Shown here in pieces: positions 1 to 5,114 of a stretch of 5,114 nucleotides of DNA (positions are counted from its first letter, which is position 1; every line of letters starts with the position of its first letter). Made by a program: the position numbers and the translations under genes. The DNA lies in assembly GCA_964496245.1 (NCBI GenBank), contig CAZBZG010000320.1, positions 1 to 5,114 on the forward strand. Reading direction: 5' to 3'. This DNA comes from CAZBZG01 sp964496245 (GTDB lineage Bacteria; Planctomycetota; SZUA-567). The notes beneath the pieces were generated by a model. That model did no database searches. It worked only from the letters and a program-made list of their open reading frames with translations, and was not told the DNA's origin.

Positions 1-62
1 TCCTGCGCTACCTCCAGGAGTCCAAGGTCGATCTCAAGGAACTCGAGGCGCTGTTCCGGTAG
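1..62 (+). CDS. C-terminal end of an unidentified protein (5' truncated by window)
   Basis: An open frame enters from the left edge (first full codon at 3) and ends with TAG at 60-62. It reads LRYLQESKVDLKELEALFR, a charged, leucine-spaced string that looks like the closing amphipathic helix of a soluble protein rather than random translation. Only 19 residues are visible, so no family can be assigned. It converges on the minus-strand gene that ends at 73, leaving a 10-bp gap. The call rests on the protein-like composition and on its being the only frame that fits this edge. It could still be a chance open frame, since a GC-rich stretch of 60 bases is often open. Confidence 0.55.
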   Translation, partial: LRYLQESKVDLKELEALFR

Positions 63-79
63 GCCAACCCCTTCAGCGC
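48..79. terminator. Inverted repeat spanning the convergent gene ends; possible bidirectional terminator
   Basis: GCGCTG at 48-53 pairs perfectly with CAGCGC at 74-79, around a 20-nt loop that contains both stop codons (TAG at 60-62 and the minus-strand TGA at 73-75). An inverted repeat at a tail-to-tail junction is where a shared terminator is expected. The stem is only 6 bp, the loop is long and there is no T tract on either strand, so this may be chance. Confidence 0.2.
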
Positions 80-1215
80 GCATCGCTCCGCGCCAGGGCC
101 GTGCGGTCGTCGTCGACGGCTGCGGCCGAACGGTCGGGTTGGCGGCGGAAGATGCCGCGCAGGCCGCGGCCCAACCCCCTGCCCGTGTGGCGGACCGCTC
201 TAGCCATTCGCCCGAAGAAGGACAGCCGCTTCCTGGGAACTCCGTCCGTCGGGAGTTCGTCCGCGGTCTCTGCAGGGGCCTGGTGGGGCGAGCCCCATGT
301 GCGGCTGCCGGCGGAGACATCTCCTGCGGATGCGACGCGGATCCGGGAAGGCTCCGCCCGCGCGGTTGTGCCACGCTTGCGACCGGGCTCGCCCATGCTC
401 TCGGCCAGGTCGGCGAGGTCCATGCCGGCCTCCTGCAGGGTACGCGCAAATGCGGCCGCTTCGCCCAGATCGGCTGCCCGGCGCACCACGGGCATTCGCA
501 TATAGGCGTCGCTGTTCCGCAGCACGTGCGCGCGGTTGCGCTGATCGGTGGCCTCGAAGGCGTTGCGCGCCAGGGCATCCAGATCCGGCAGGTACCCGCC
601 GTCGGCCGCCCGCCCCTTGCCCATGGGGACGAGGGTCAGCCCCATGTCGCAGGCCGCGCGTTCGTAGGTGCCATGGCGCTTCTTCACGCGATAGCCGTCA
701 AACGTGGCAAAGCAAACGGTCGGGTGCTGCCTGCGCGCCGGCCGCTGCGGCACGTAGTCACCGGGCAGGCGGATCCCGGCCAGCCGCTCTGTCCAGCCGA
801 AGACGATGGAGATGAGAAAGAGATCCGTCCGGTACAGGTCCCGCGCAATGCCGTGGTCGGGCGTGAGCTTGCCGTACGCGATGGTGCGTTCGCTCAGCAC
901 GATCGAGACGCCCAGTCGGCCATCCTGCTGGATGGCCCGCAGGATCCAGGCCATGTCCGCAGCCGAAACAGGATTGAGATAGAGGTCCCGGCCGTTGACG
1001 AGGAAACAGTTGCCGGCGCGCATGTAGGCCACGTTCTGCAGCGACCCGAAGCCCGCGACGCGTCCTTCCAGCACCACGCCTTTGGGGACTGAGGCATAGG
1101 CCGGGCAAGCGGTCGGCCGCGCCGTCCCCTCAGCCGCCCCGGCCAGGGCGAGACCGGCCGCCAGGCAGATCAGGACCCCCCAGAGTATCCGCCCCAGACA
1201 TTGGTCGATATACAT
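73..1215 (-). CDS. Exported protein of unknown function with cationic C-terminal tail
   Basis: 380 residues; I do not recognise the family. The N-terminus is a Sec-type signal peptide: a hydrophobic core at about residues 10-27 ending in Ala-Gly-Ala at 25-27, with cleavage likely before A28. There is no lipobox. The mature part has a mixed alpha/beta-looking region (about 35-240) with four cysteines (37, 70, 168, 189) that could form disulfides outside the cytoplasm, and a helical segment at about 247-275. Residues 278-325 are low-complexity and probably disordered. Residues 327-360 hold 11 Arg/Lys and no acidic residue, with spaced L, F and I, and the last 18 residues are mixed charge. The ATG at 1215 is supported by GGAGGG six bases upstream and by the signal peptide starting there. 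The long open frames on the other strand are treated as shadows because they lack such features. It lies 254 bp downstream of the lyase-like gene on the same strand, too far to assume an operon. Confidence 0.8.
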   Translation of the reverse strand: MYIDQCLGRILWGVLICLAAGLALAGAAEGTARPTACPAYASVPKGVVLEGRVAGFGSLQNVAYMRAGNCFLVNGRDLYLNPVSAADMAWILRAIQQDGRLGVSIVLSERTIAYGKLTPDHGIARDLYRTDLFLISIVFGWTERLAGIRLPGDYVPQRPARRQHPTVCFATFDGYRVKKRHGTYERAACDMGLTLVPMGKGRAADGGYLPDLDALARNAFEATDQRNRAHVLRNSDAYMRMPVVRRAADLGEAAAFARTLQEAGMDLADLAESMGEPGRKRGTTARAEPSRIRVASAGDVSAGSRTWGSPHQAPAETADELPTDGVPRKRLSFFGRMARAVRHTGRGLGRGLRGIFRRQPDRSAAAVDDDRTALARSDAR

Positions 1216-1221
1216 GACACG

Positions 1222-1227
1222 CCCTCC
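1222..1227 (-). promoter_or_regulatory. Ribosome binding site of the exported protein gene
   Basis: The minus strand reads GGAGGG, six bases before the ATG at 1215. This is a near-ideal Shine-Dalgarno match and fixes the start that yields a complete signal peptide. Confidence 0.75.
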
Positions 1228-1418
1228 GCAAGCCTATGGAGGGAATATCGACCCGCTTACGGAAGAAGTTGAGGGAAATGCCCGGAAAGCAGTCGTCAGC
1301 CGCGCATCTTGATGGCGACAGAGCCAAGAGGCGGGCCTGGTTTTGGCGCGGAGGGGACTGCGCCTGCAGGACCGCGCTTTACGGGCAACGCGGCGGAAGC
1401 GCGGAACCGCGTCCCTCC

Positions 1419-1452
1419 AACCGTTCCATTGGGCGAACCGTTGCCAATGGGC
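1419..1452. repeat. Imperfect tandem duplication (16/17-bp units) forming a dyad after the lyase-like gene
   Basis: AACCGTTCCATTGGGC (1419-1434) is followed after one base by AACCGTTGCCAATGGGC (1436-1452). The units differ by one inserted G and one T/A substitution. Because CCATTGG and CCAATGG are reverse complements, the pair also makes a perfect 7-bp stem (1426-1432 with 1444-1450) with an 11-nt loop. It starts 19 bases past the minus-strand stop codon of the 919-residue gene, where a terminator or 3'-end stabilising hairpin would lie. No T tract follows on the minus strand, so intrinsic termination is doubtful. The rest of the 1216-1469 gap shows no convincing gene. Confidence 0.45.
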
Positions 1453-1469
1453 CCGCCCTTCCGTCCTCC

Positions 1470-4229
1470 TCAGGACGATGGAGGCAGCGGCCTTGCGGTA
1501 TCCGGGGAGTCAAGATCCAAGATCCACGGAAGCAGCCGCAGAGCCTTGGAGATCGTCTTGCCAAAGGCGGCTTGGAAGCGGGTTGCCGTATAGTCCTCGG
1601 CGATGCGCGCGTGGTAGCGTTCGAGGATTGCTGCCAAAAGCGCCTCATACAGCGCCCACCGGTCTACATCCGCGTCAGCCCCTGCAAGCGTGAGCGCGTG
1701 GCACATAGGAACGAGCAAATGCAGGTCGTTGACATTGAGGCCCGCCCGACTCTTCGGACAACTCGTATAACGGAATTGCTTGCGGTCGTCGTCCAGCAAC
1801 TCGCGGCCGAGGAACGCGCCGCCGGCCACGATGGCCCGTTCGACCGCCGGGTCGCCGGTCAGCTGCTCGTATTTGGCGAGCCCCTCGAGCAGGACGCCGA
1901 CCATGAAGCCCGCGTTCCCCGTATGCCGGGGGTAGCACGTGCAGTGATCGCTCTTCAGGACCCGGCGCCAGCTGCCGTCGCTGCGCTGGCGCGCGAGCGC
2001 CAGTCGGACGAGCTCCTGCGCGCCCGCCAGATAGGTGGTGGAGCGCAGCACGGCGGCTCCTGCGACGAGGTGGATGAGATGCCAACCCACATCGCGACCG
2101 TTGGTGAAGGCTTTCGTCTCGAGCTTGTCGCCGCAGAGATCGTTTAGAAGCGTCGTGGCGGTGGCAAGCGCCAGTCGGTCGCCGGTGAGCTGGTAGTAGA
2201 GCAGGATGCCTTCCACCCAGGTGTGTGCCGTGTTGGGGGTGGGCGACGGGCCGTAAGCGCCCACGCGGTATCCTTCGGGGAAGTAGCCGCCCGTGTGTCC
2301 CATGGCGTGCGGGACTTGCCAGGCGCGGTACGCGTCCGACGCGTGGAGGGTATCCACCTCGAGCAGATGCCGGGCGGCGTGCGTGCCCAGTTCCAGCCAA
2401 GCCCGCTCGCCGGTGCGCACATACTGCAGGAGCAGCCCGTAGGTCGTATCGTACTCGCCGTTGCCCCAGTTCTCGCCCCGCTCGCCGAACCAGTCGCCGA
2501 AGTTCAGGAACCCGAACGCGCATGACTGGTCGCGCTGCTTCTGGTAGGCGTCCAGCGTGCACTCGGCAAAGCGGGCGTAGCGTTCGGAGGCCGTCCGTTC
2601 GGGCGCGTACCAGAGGCAGCCGGCCGCGTACCGGACCGGGACGTCCGCGTACGCCGGATTGCGGTAGAGCTGCGGCGCAGCCGGCGCGTCCGGCCGGGAG
2701 AGAAGGAACCGGTGCCGACGCATCATCCCGCGCTTGAGCTTGTATCCCGCTTCGGTCACGTGGAAGTAGAGCCGGTCGCGCACGCGCTCGTCGCACGGCG
2801 GAACCGTGAGCCCCGGTGCCAGCAGTTCGTACGCGATCTGCCGGCCGTCCACGCGCAGGGCCGCAGGATAGAGCTCCCGAAACAGTGCGGGGGTGAGCGT
2901 GACGGCACTGTTCCCCGCGCAGAGGACATCGTCCCACGTCTCCGCAGTATCGGGCGTCTCTACGCGCACGAGGTCCGGCGCGTGCGTTGTCGCGGCGAGG
3001 GCATCCCCCTCACAGCGCGTCTCACCCCCGACAAAAGCGGGACCCGCTTCCGGCGTCTCGATCTCCACGGCCATCCTTTGAATCTGCGCGAATGTGGCCG
3101 CGCCCAGCACGGTGCATGCGTGTTCGACCTGCACGCGCGCCAGGGAGGGGTCCAGCGAGAACGTCAGCACGATCCGGAGTTCGGTCTGCGGACCGGACAG
3201 GCGAAACGGAACGTCGACCTCCACGCGCAGCGTTCCCCGCGGATGGACCGAAGGCGGTTCGGGCTTCACCGCGGCCTGCGTCCCGTCCCCGAACCGTACG
3301 ACAGGCCTGAGCGTGAGCCGCCCGTCCGCCAATCCGTCGATTGCCACGCCGTCCGTCCGGCACGACAGCGCGACCCGTCTCTCGCCGCGCGTGACGGTCA
3401 CGCCCTTGTCGTGCGTCTCGTACGACAACCCTTGGCCGCGCAGCGCTGGCCGCGCCTCCTGGCGCAGGTGCAGGATGTGCTCCGCACGGCCGTCGAGGTC
3501 GAGGGCGATCTCAAACTGCCGGGTCAGGGGCCCGCCCTGCGGGTCGCGCGTGAGCGGGATCACGTCGCACGGCACGGGCGAGCCCGCTTCATCCACGACG
3601 CCCACGGCATCACTGGCGAGATCCGGCACGGTCAGCGAGAACCGCACCAGGTGGTCCTGCTGGCGCAGGCCGCCCGGATTGCGCACCCGGATCCGGTCCG
3701 GCAGCATGCCCGGCGCAAAGGCCGGCAAGGCGAGAGACGTCTCGCTCGATTGCAGCGTCATCTGCTTTTCTTCCGGCACGAATGGCGTGAAGAGGACCCC
3801 TTCGATCACGTAAGGCGCTTCGTCGGGCGGCGTCAGCATCTCCAGGGTCTCGGCGAATTCAAACGCGAATGGCTCCGGATAGAGGTACAGGTGACGCTTG
3901 CCGTCGCCCGCGGCGAGCCTCACGCTCGGCAGCTCCTTGCCGCGGAGCTTGATGCGCACGGTCTCCGTGTGGCCGGGCGAATCGACCATGACCAGGCCCA
4001 TGTAGTACGAGCCCTTGACGGTCACCCAGTGCCAGAGCCGGCAGGGCACCCTGGCCGCGCGCACGGCCTCGCTGCGCAGGAGATGGTAGAGCGTATTGCC
4101 CGTGTTGCTCCCGGGCGAGAACCCGTCGATCACGGAGAAGAGATTGACGCGGCAGAAGGTGCTGTCCGGATGCTCGATGGCGTCGCGGACCGAAGCTTCG
4201 TTTCGAATCACGATGGGGGCGGAGATCAT
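1470..4229 (-). CDS. PcRGLX/YetA-like protein, putative exo-acting rhamnogalacturonan (pectin-type) lyase
   Basis: 919 residues. The family is named after Penicillium exo-rhamnogalacturonan lyase (PL26) and Bacillus YetA; the activity here is inferred. By eye the order is: an extra beta-rich N-terminal region (1-165), a RIFT-barrel-like segment (about 175-260, with 'RVRNPGG' at 181-187 and 'VVDEAGSPVPCDV' at 211-223), a central beta-sandwich (about 265-510) and an alpha/alpha toroid (about 515-905). The toroid carries the most telling strings: 'NFGDWFGERGENWGNGEYDT' (576-595), 'EVDTLHA' (624-630), 'HAMGHTGGYFPEG' (641-653), 'HTWVEGILLYYQLTGD' (669-684) and 'GFMVGVLLEGL' (774-784). The conserved-looking D, H, W and E residues in these strings are candidates for the substrate cleft; I cannot assign the catalytic set. 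No signal peptide or membrane segment is visible, so a cytoplasmic enzyme acting on imported oligosaccharides is likely. The ATG at 4229 is preferred: AAGGA lies eight bases upstream. The frame stays open to a GTG at 4406, but that stretch is His/Pro-rich, lacks a ribosome binding site and looks non-coding. It sits 178 bp downstream of the pseudopilin gene. Another alpha/alpha-toroid glycosidase or lyase family is the main alternative. Confidence 0.68.
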   Translation of the reverse strand: MISAPIVIRNEASVRDAIEHPDSTFCRVNLFSVIDGFSPGSNTGNTLYHLLRSEAVRAARVPCRLWHWVTVKGSYYMGLVMVDSPGHTETVRIKLRGKELPSVRLAAGDGKRHLYLYPEPFAFEFAETLEMLTPPDEAPYVIEGVLFTPFVPEEKQMTLQSSETSLALPAFAPGMLPDRIRVRNPGGLRQQDHLVRFSLTVPDLASDAVGVVDEAGSPVPCDVIPLTRDPQGGPLTRQFEIALDLDGRAEHILHLRQEARPALRGQGLSYETHDKGVTVTRGERRVALSCRTDGVAIDGLADGRLTLRPVVRFGDGTQAAVKPEPPSVHPRGTLRVEVDVPFRLSGPQTELRIVLTFSLDPSLARVQVEHACTVLGAATFAQIQRMAVEIETPEAGPAFVGGETRCEGDALAATTHAPDLVRVETPDTAETWDDVLCAGNSAVTLTPALFRELYPAALRVDGRQIAYELLAPGLTVPPCDERVRDRLYFHVTEAGYKLKRGMMRRHRFLLSRPDAPAAPQLYRNPAYADVPVRYAAGCLWYAPERTASERYARFAECTLDAYQKQRDQSCAFGFLNFGDWFGERGENWGNGEYDTTYGLLLQYVRTGERAWLELGTHAARHLLEVDTLHASDAYRAWQVPHAMGHTGGYFPEGYRVGAYGPSPTPNTAHTWVEGILLYYQLTGDRLALATATTLLNDLCGDKLETKAFTNGRDVGWHLIHLVAGAAVLRSTTYLAGAQELVRLALARQRSDGSWRRVLKSDHCTCYPRHTGNAGFMVGVLLEGLAKYEQLTGDPAVERAIVAGGAFLGRELLDDDRKQFRYTSCPKSRAGLNVNDLHLLVPMCHALTLAGADADVDRWALYEALLAAILERYHARIAEDYTATRFQAAFGKTISKALRLLPWILDLDSPDTARPLPPSS

Positions 4230-4237
4230 CTCATGGG

Positions 4238-4242
4238 TCCTT
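4238..4242 (-). promoter_or_regulatory. Ribosome binding site that sets the start of the lyase-like gene
   Basis: The minus strand reads AAGGA, then eight bases, then the ATG at 4229. It decides between this start and the longer open frame reaching a GTG at 4406. An out-of-frame ATG lies in the spacer (4232-4234). Confidence 0.65.
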
Positions 4243-4301
4243 ATCGGCTGGGAGGGGTGGAAGGTCAGTTGCGGATGGTTGTGAGCATGGTTTTCGTGAG
4301 G

Positions 4302-4323
4302 GATTCCGACCGCGGTCCGGATC
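4302..4323. promoter_or_regulatory. 22-bp quasi-palindrome with perfect 10-bp core; candidate operator
   Basis: The core GACCGCGGTC (4308-4317) is a perfect palindrome with a central CG step. The flanks GATTCC (left) and CGGATC (right) continue the symmetry at four of six positions. It lies about 72 bp upstream of the lyase-like start, in non-coding DNA, a sensible place for a sugar-responsive regulator. The even symmetry with a central CG resembles LacI-type operators in form only. No regulator gene and no clear promoter are in view, and GC-rich DNA produces such palindromes by chance. Confidence 0.3.
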
Positions 4324-4352
4324 CTGTCGTTCCCGCTCGTTGCAGACACGGA

Positions 4353-4373
4353 GGCCGGGTCAGGCTTCCGGCC
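4353..4373 (-). terminator. GC-rich hairpin downstream of the pseudopilin gene; weak terminator or processing hairpin
   Basis: On the minus strand GGCCGG pairs with CCGGCC (6 bp, all G-C) around a 9-nt loop, starting 34 bases after the pseudopilin stop codon. The adjoining run CCGGCCGGCCGG (4368-4379) allows alternative pairings. There is no following U tract, so it may be an attenuating or transcript-stabilising structure between the two genes rather than a full terminator. Confidence 0.3.
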
Positions 4374-4407
4374 GGCCGGCAACACATGGCTGGATGCGAT
4401 GCACACA

Positions 4408-5114
4408 TCATGGAAATACGCGCACCTCGCCGATCGTCCCCAGATGGTGGCTGCGGCCGTGGAGGTCCAGGTACAGGATATTCTGACGCCCGTCGTGCTT
4501 GAAGCGTCTCGGGAAAACCAGCCTGCTCTCGTCGTACACGTCCAGGTTGTTGTGATCGGATTCGGGGCAACTGATGGACGGCAGCGGGTTGGTGTTGCAT
4601 TCGGCCAAAAGCATGTTCTCGCTCAGCCGTTTCACATCCGCCCGCTTCTTGCGGCGTTCGGGATGCCCAGAGACATATGGAATCAGTTGGATCGGAATGC
4701 CGTAGGTGCCGCGGTACCCGCCCCAGTAGAAAATCTTGTCCGGATCGAGGCTGTACTCCGTGGGACAGACGAACATCGAGGCCGGATTGGCCGGTTTGTC
4801 ATGGTGCACGATGTAGCCGTACTCCTTCGCGTCCAGATACCCGAGGTTGCAGACCATCTTCGCCCAGCGCGGGGACGGCCACTTGTGGGGCAGGTAATCA
4901 GCGAAGTCGTCCGCATAGCTGTGGATGGCCAGCCCGCACTGCTTCTGCTTGTTCATGCAGGCGATGCCGCGCGCGGCTTCCACGGCCCGGCTCAACGCCG
5001 GCAGCAGCAGGCCGGCCAGGATGGAGATGATGGCCATGACCACGAGCAGCTCGACGAGGGTAAATGCGACCTGCGGAGAGCGAAAATGCCTTGTCTGGTT
5101 CTTCCTGTTTCGCA
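4408..5114 (-). CDS. Type II secretion/type IV pilin-like pseudopilin, H-X9-DG family (5' end outside window)
   Basis: 234 residues are visible, running from the right edge to TGA at 4408-4410. The start lies beyond 5114, since no start codon is in frame before the prepilin motif. The motif AFTLVELLVV (visible residues 16-25) has Ala at -1, Phe at +1 and Glu at +5 of a prepilin peptidase site (cleavage at about 5064/5065), followed by the hydrophobic helix to about residue 40. The segment 'CMNKQKQCGLAIHSYADDF' (52-70) is the usual N-domain continuation in Lentisphaerota/Planctomycetota members. Near the C-terminus, H206-X9-D216 matches the 'prepilin-type processing-associated H-X9-DG' signature, but Leu replaces the final Gly. 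Six cysteines (52, 59, 88, 116, 172, 182) are present. Such proteins are anchored in the inner membrane and assembled or processed by type II secretion/pilus-like machinery; their individual roles are largely unknown. A GTG at 5043 would cut into the hydrophobic helix and is not a credible start. The gene is followed on the same strand by the lyase-like gene. Confidence 0.88.
   Translation of the reverse strand, partial: RNRKNQTRHFRSPQVAFTLVELLVVMAIISILAGLLLPALSRAVEAARGIACMNKQKQCGLAIHSYADDFADYLPHKWPSPRWAKMVCNLGYLDAKEYGYIVHHDKPANPASMFVCPTEYSLDPDKIFYWGGYRGTYGIPIQLIPYVSGHPERRKKRADVKRLSENMLLAECNTNPLPSISCPESDHNNLDVYDESRLVFPRRFKHDGRQNILYLDLHGRSHHLGTIGEVRVFP

Noticed and set aside
139..1092. A 317-codon plus-strand open frame opposite the exported protein gene.
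   Set aside because: It has no signal peptide or motif, while the minus frame has a signal peptide and GGAGGG at the right distance.
1244..1272. A possible promoter for the exported protein gene: TCAACT, 17 bases, GATATT on the minus strand.
   Set aside because: Only three and four of six positions match the sigma-70 consensus. This is too weak to annotate, and the organism's promoter consensus is unknown.
1130..1327. A 65-codon minus-strand open frame overlapping the start of the exported protein gene in another frame.
   Set aside because: It overlaps the signal peptide region in a different frame and has no ribosome binding site or recognisable content.
1236..2147. A 303-codon plus-strand open frame across the intergenic gap and the lyase 3' end.
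   Set aside because: Low-complexity, basic translation, and most of it lies opposite the well-supported toroid domain.
4239..4267. CTGACC, 17 bases, GATAAG as a promoter before the lyase-like gene.
   Set aside because: The -10 element would overlap the ribosome binding site and the transcript would start at or past it, contradicting the clear Shine-Dalgarno.
4230..4406. N-terminal extension of the lyase-like gene from a GTG at 4406 (59 extra residues).
   Set aside because: The extra residues are His/Pro-rich and not domain-like, no Shine-Dalgarno precedes the GTG, and a good AAGGA site supports the ATG at 4229.
2712..4502. A 596-codon plus-strand open frame opposite the lyase-like gene.
   Set aside because: Its translation is rich in Arg, His, Gln and Pro with no domain-like pattern. 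It is the usual antisense shadow of a GC-rich gene, and the minus strand carries recognisable motifs and a ribosome binding site.

Overview
The window looks like a GC-rich bacterial chromosome fragment, most likely from the PVC / polysaccharide-degrader sphere (Lentisphaerota, Kiritimatiellota, Planctomycetota or a similar lineage such as Hydrogenedentota). The main clue is a pseudopilin-like protein with the short 'AFTLVELLVV' prepilin motif and a C-terminal H-X9-D motif, a family strongly expanded in those phyla. Beside it lies a large carbohydrate-active enzyme. The two starts visible in the window have Shine-Dalgarno sequences, which fits Lentisphaerota/Kiritimatiellota-type genomes. The phylum assignment is an inference from family distribution, not a measurement.

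Layout, left to right. (1) 1-62, + strand: the last 19 codons and the stop of an unidentified gene. (2) 73-1215, - strand: an exported protein of 380 residues with unknown function and an arginine-rich C-terminal tail, convergent with gene 1 across only 10 bp. (3) 1216-1469: a 254-bp gap holding a strong ribosome binding site for gene 2 and an imperfect tandem duplication that forms a small dyad, with no convincing extra gene. (4) 1470-4229, - strand: a 919-residue PcRGLX/YetA-like protein (the exo-rhamnogalacturonan lyase type, PL26-related) with an alpha/alpha-toroid C-terminal half and no signal peptide. (5) 4230-4407: a 178-bp gap with its ribosome binding site, a perfect 10-bp palindrome inside a 22-bp quasi-dyad (possible operator) and a GC-rich hairpin. 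(6) 4408 to the right edge, - strand: the pseudopilin-like protein, whose first residues lie beyond the window.

The likely biology is a small glycan-use neighbourhood. A pseudopilin-like surface or secretion-associated protein sits directly upstream of, and on the same strand as, a putative pectin/rhamnogalacturonan-type exo-enzyme that appears cytoplasmic. This suggests degradation of imported oligosaccharides. The exported protein further downstream has no recognisable link to the pathway except strand and proximity. No RNA gene, CRISPR array, insertion sequence or phage signature was seen. Nothing here amounts to a clear new defence or mobile system. The points most worth a second look are the pairing of pseudopilin and lyase, the degenerate H-X9-DG motif, the unknown exported protein with a cationic tail, and the candidate operator.
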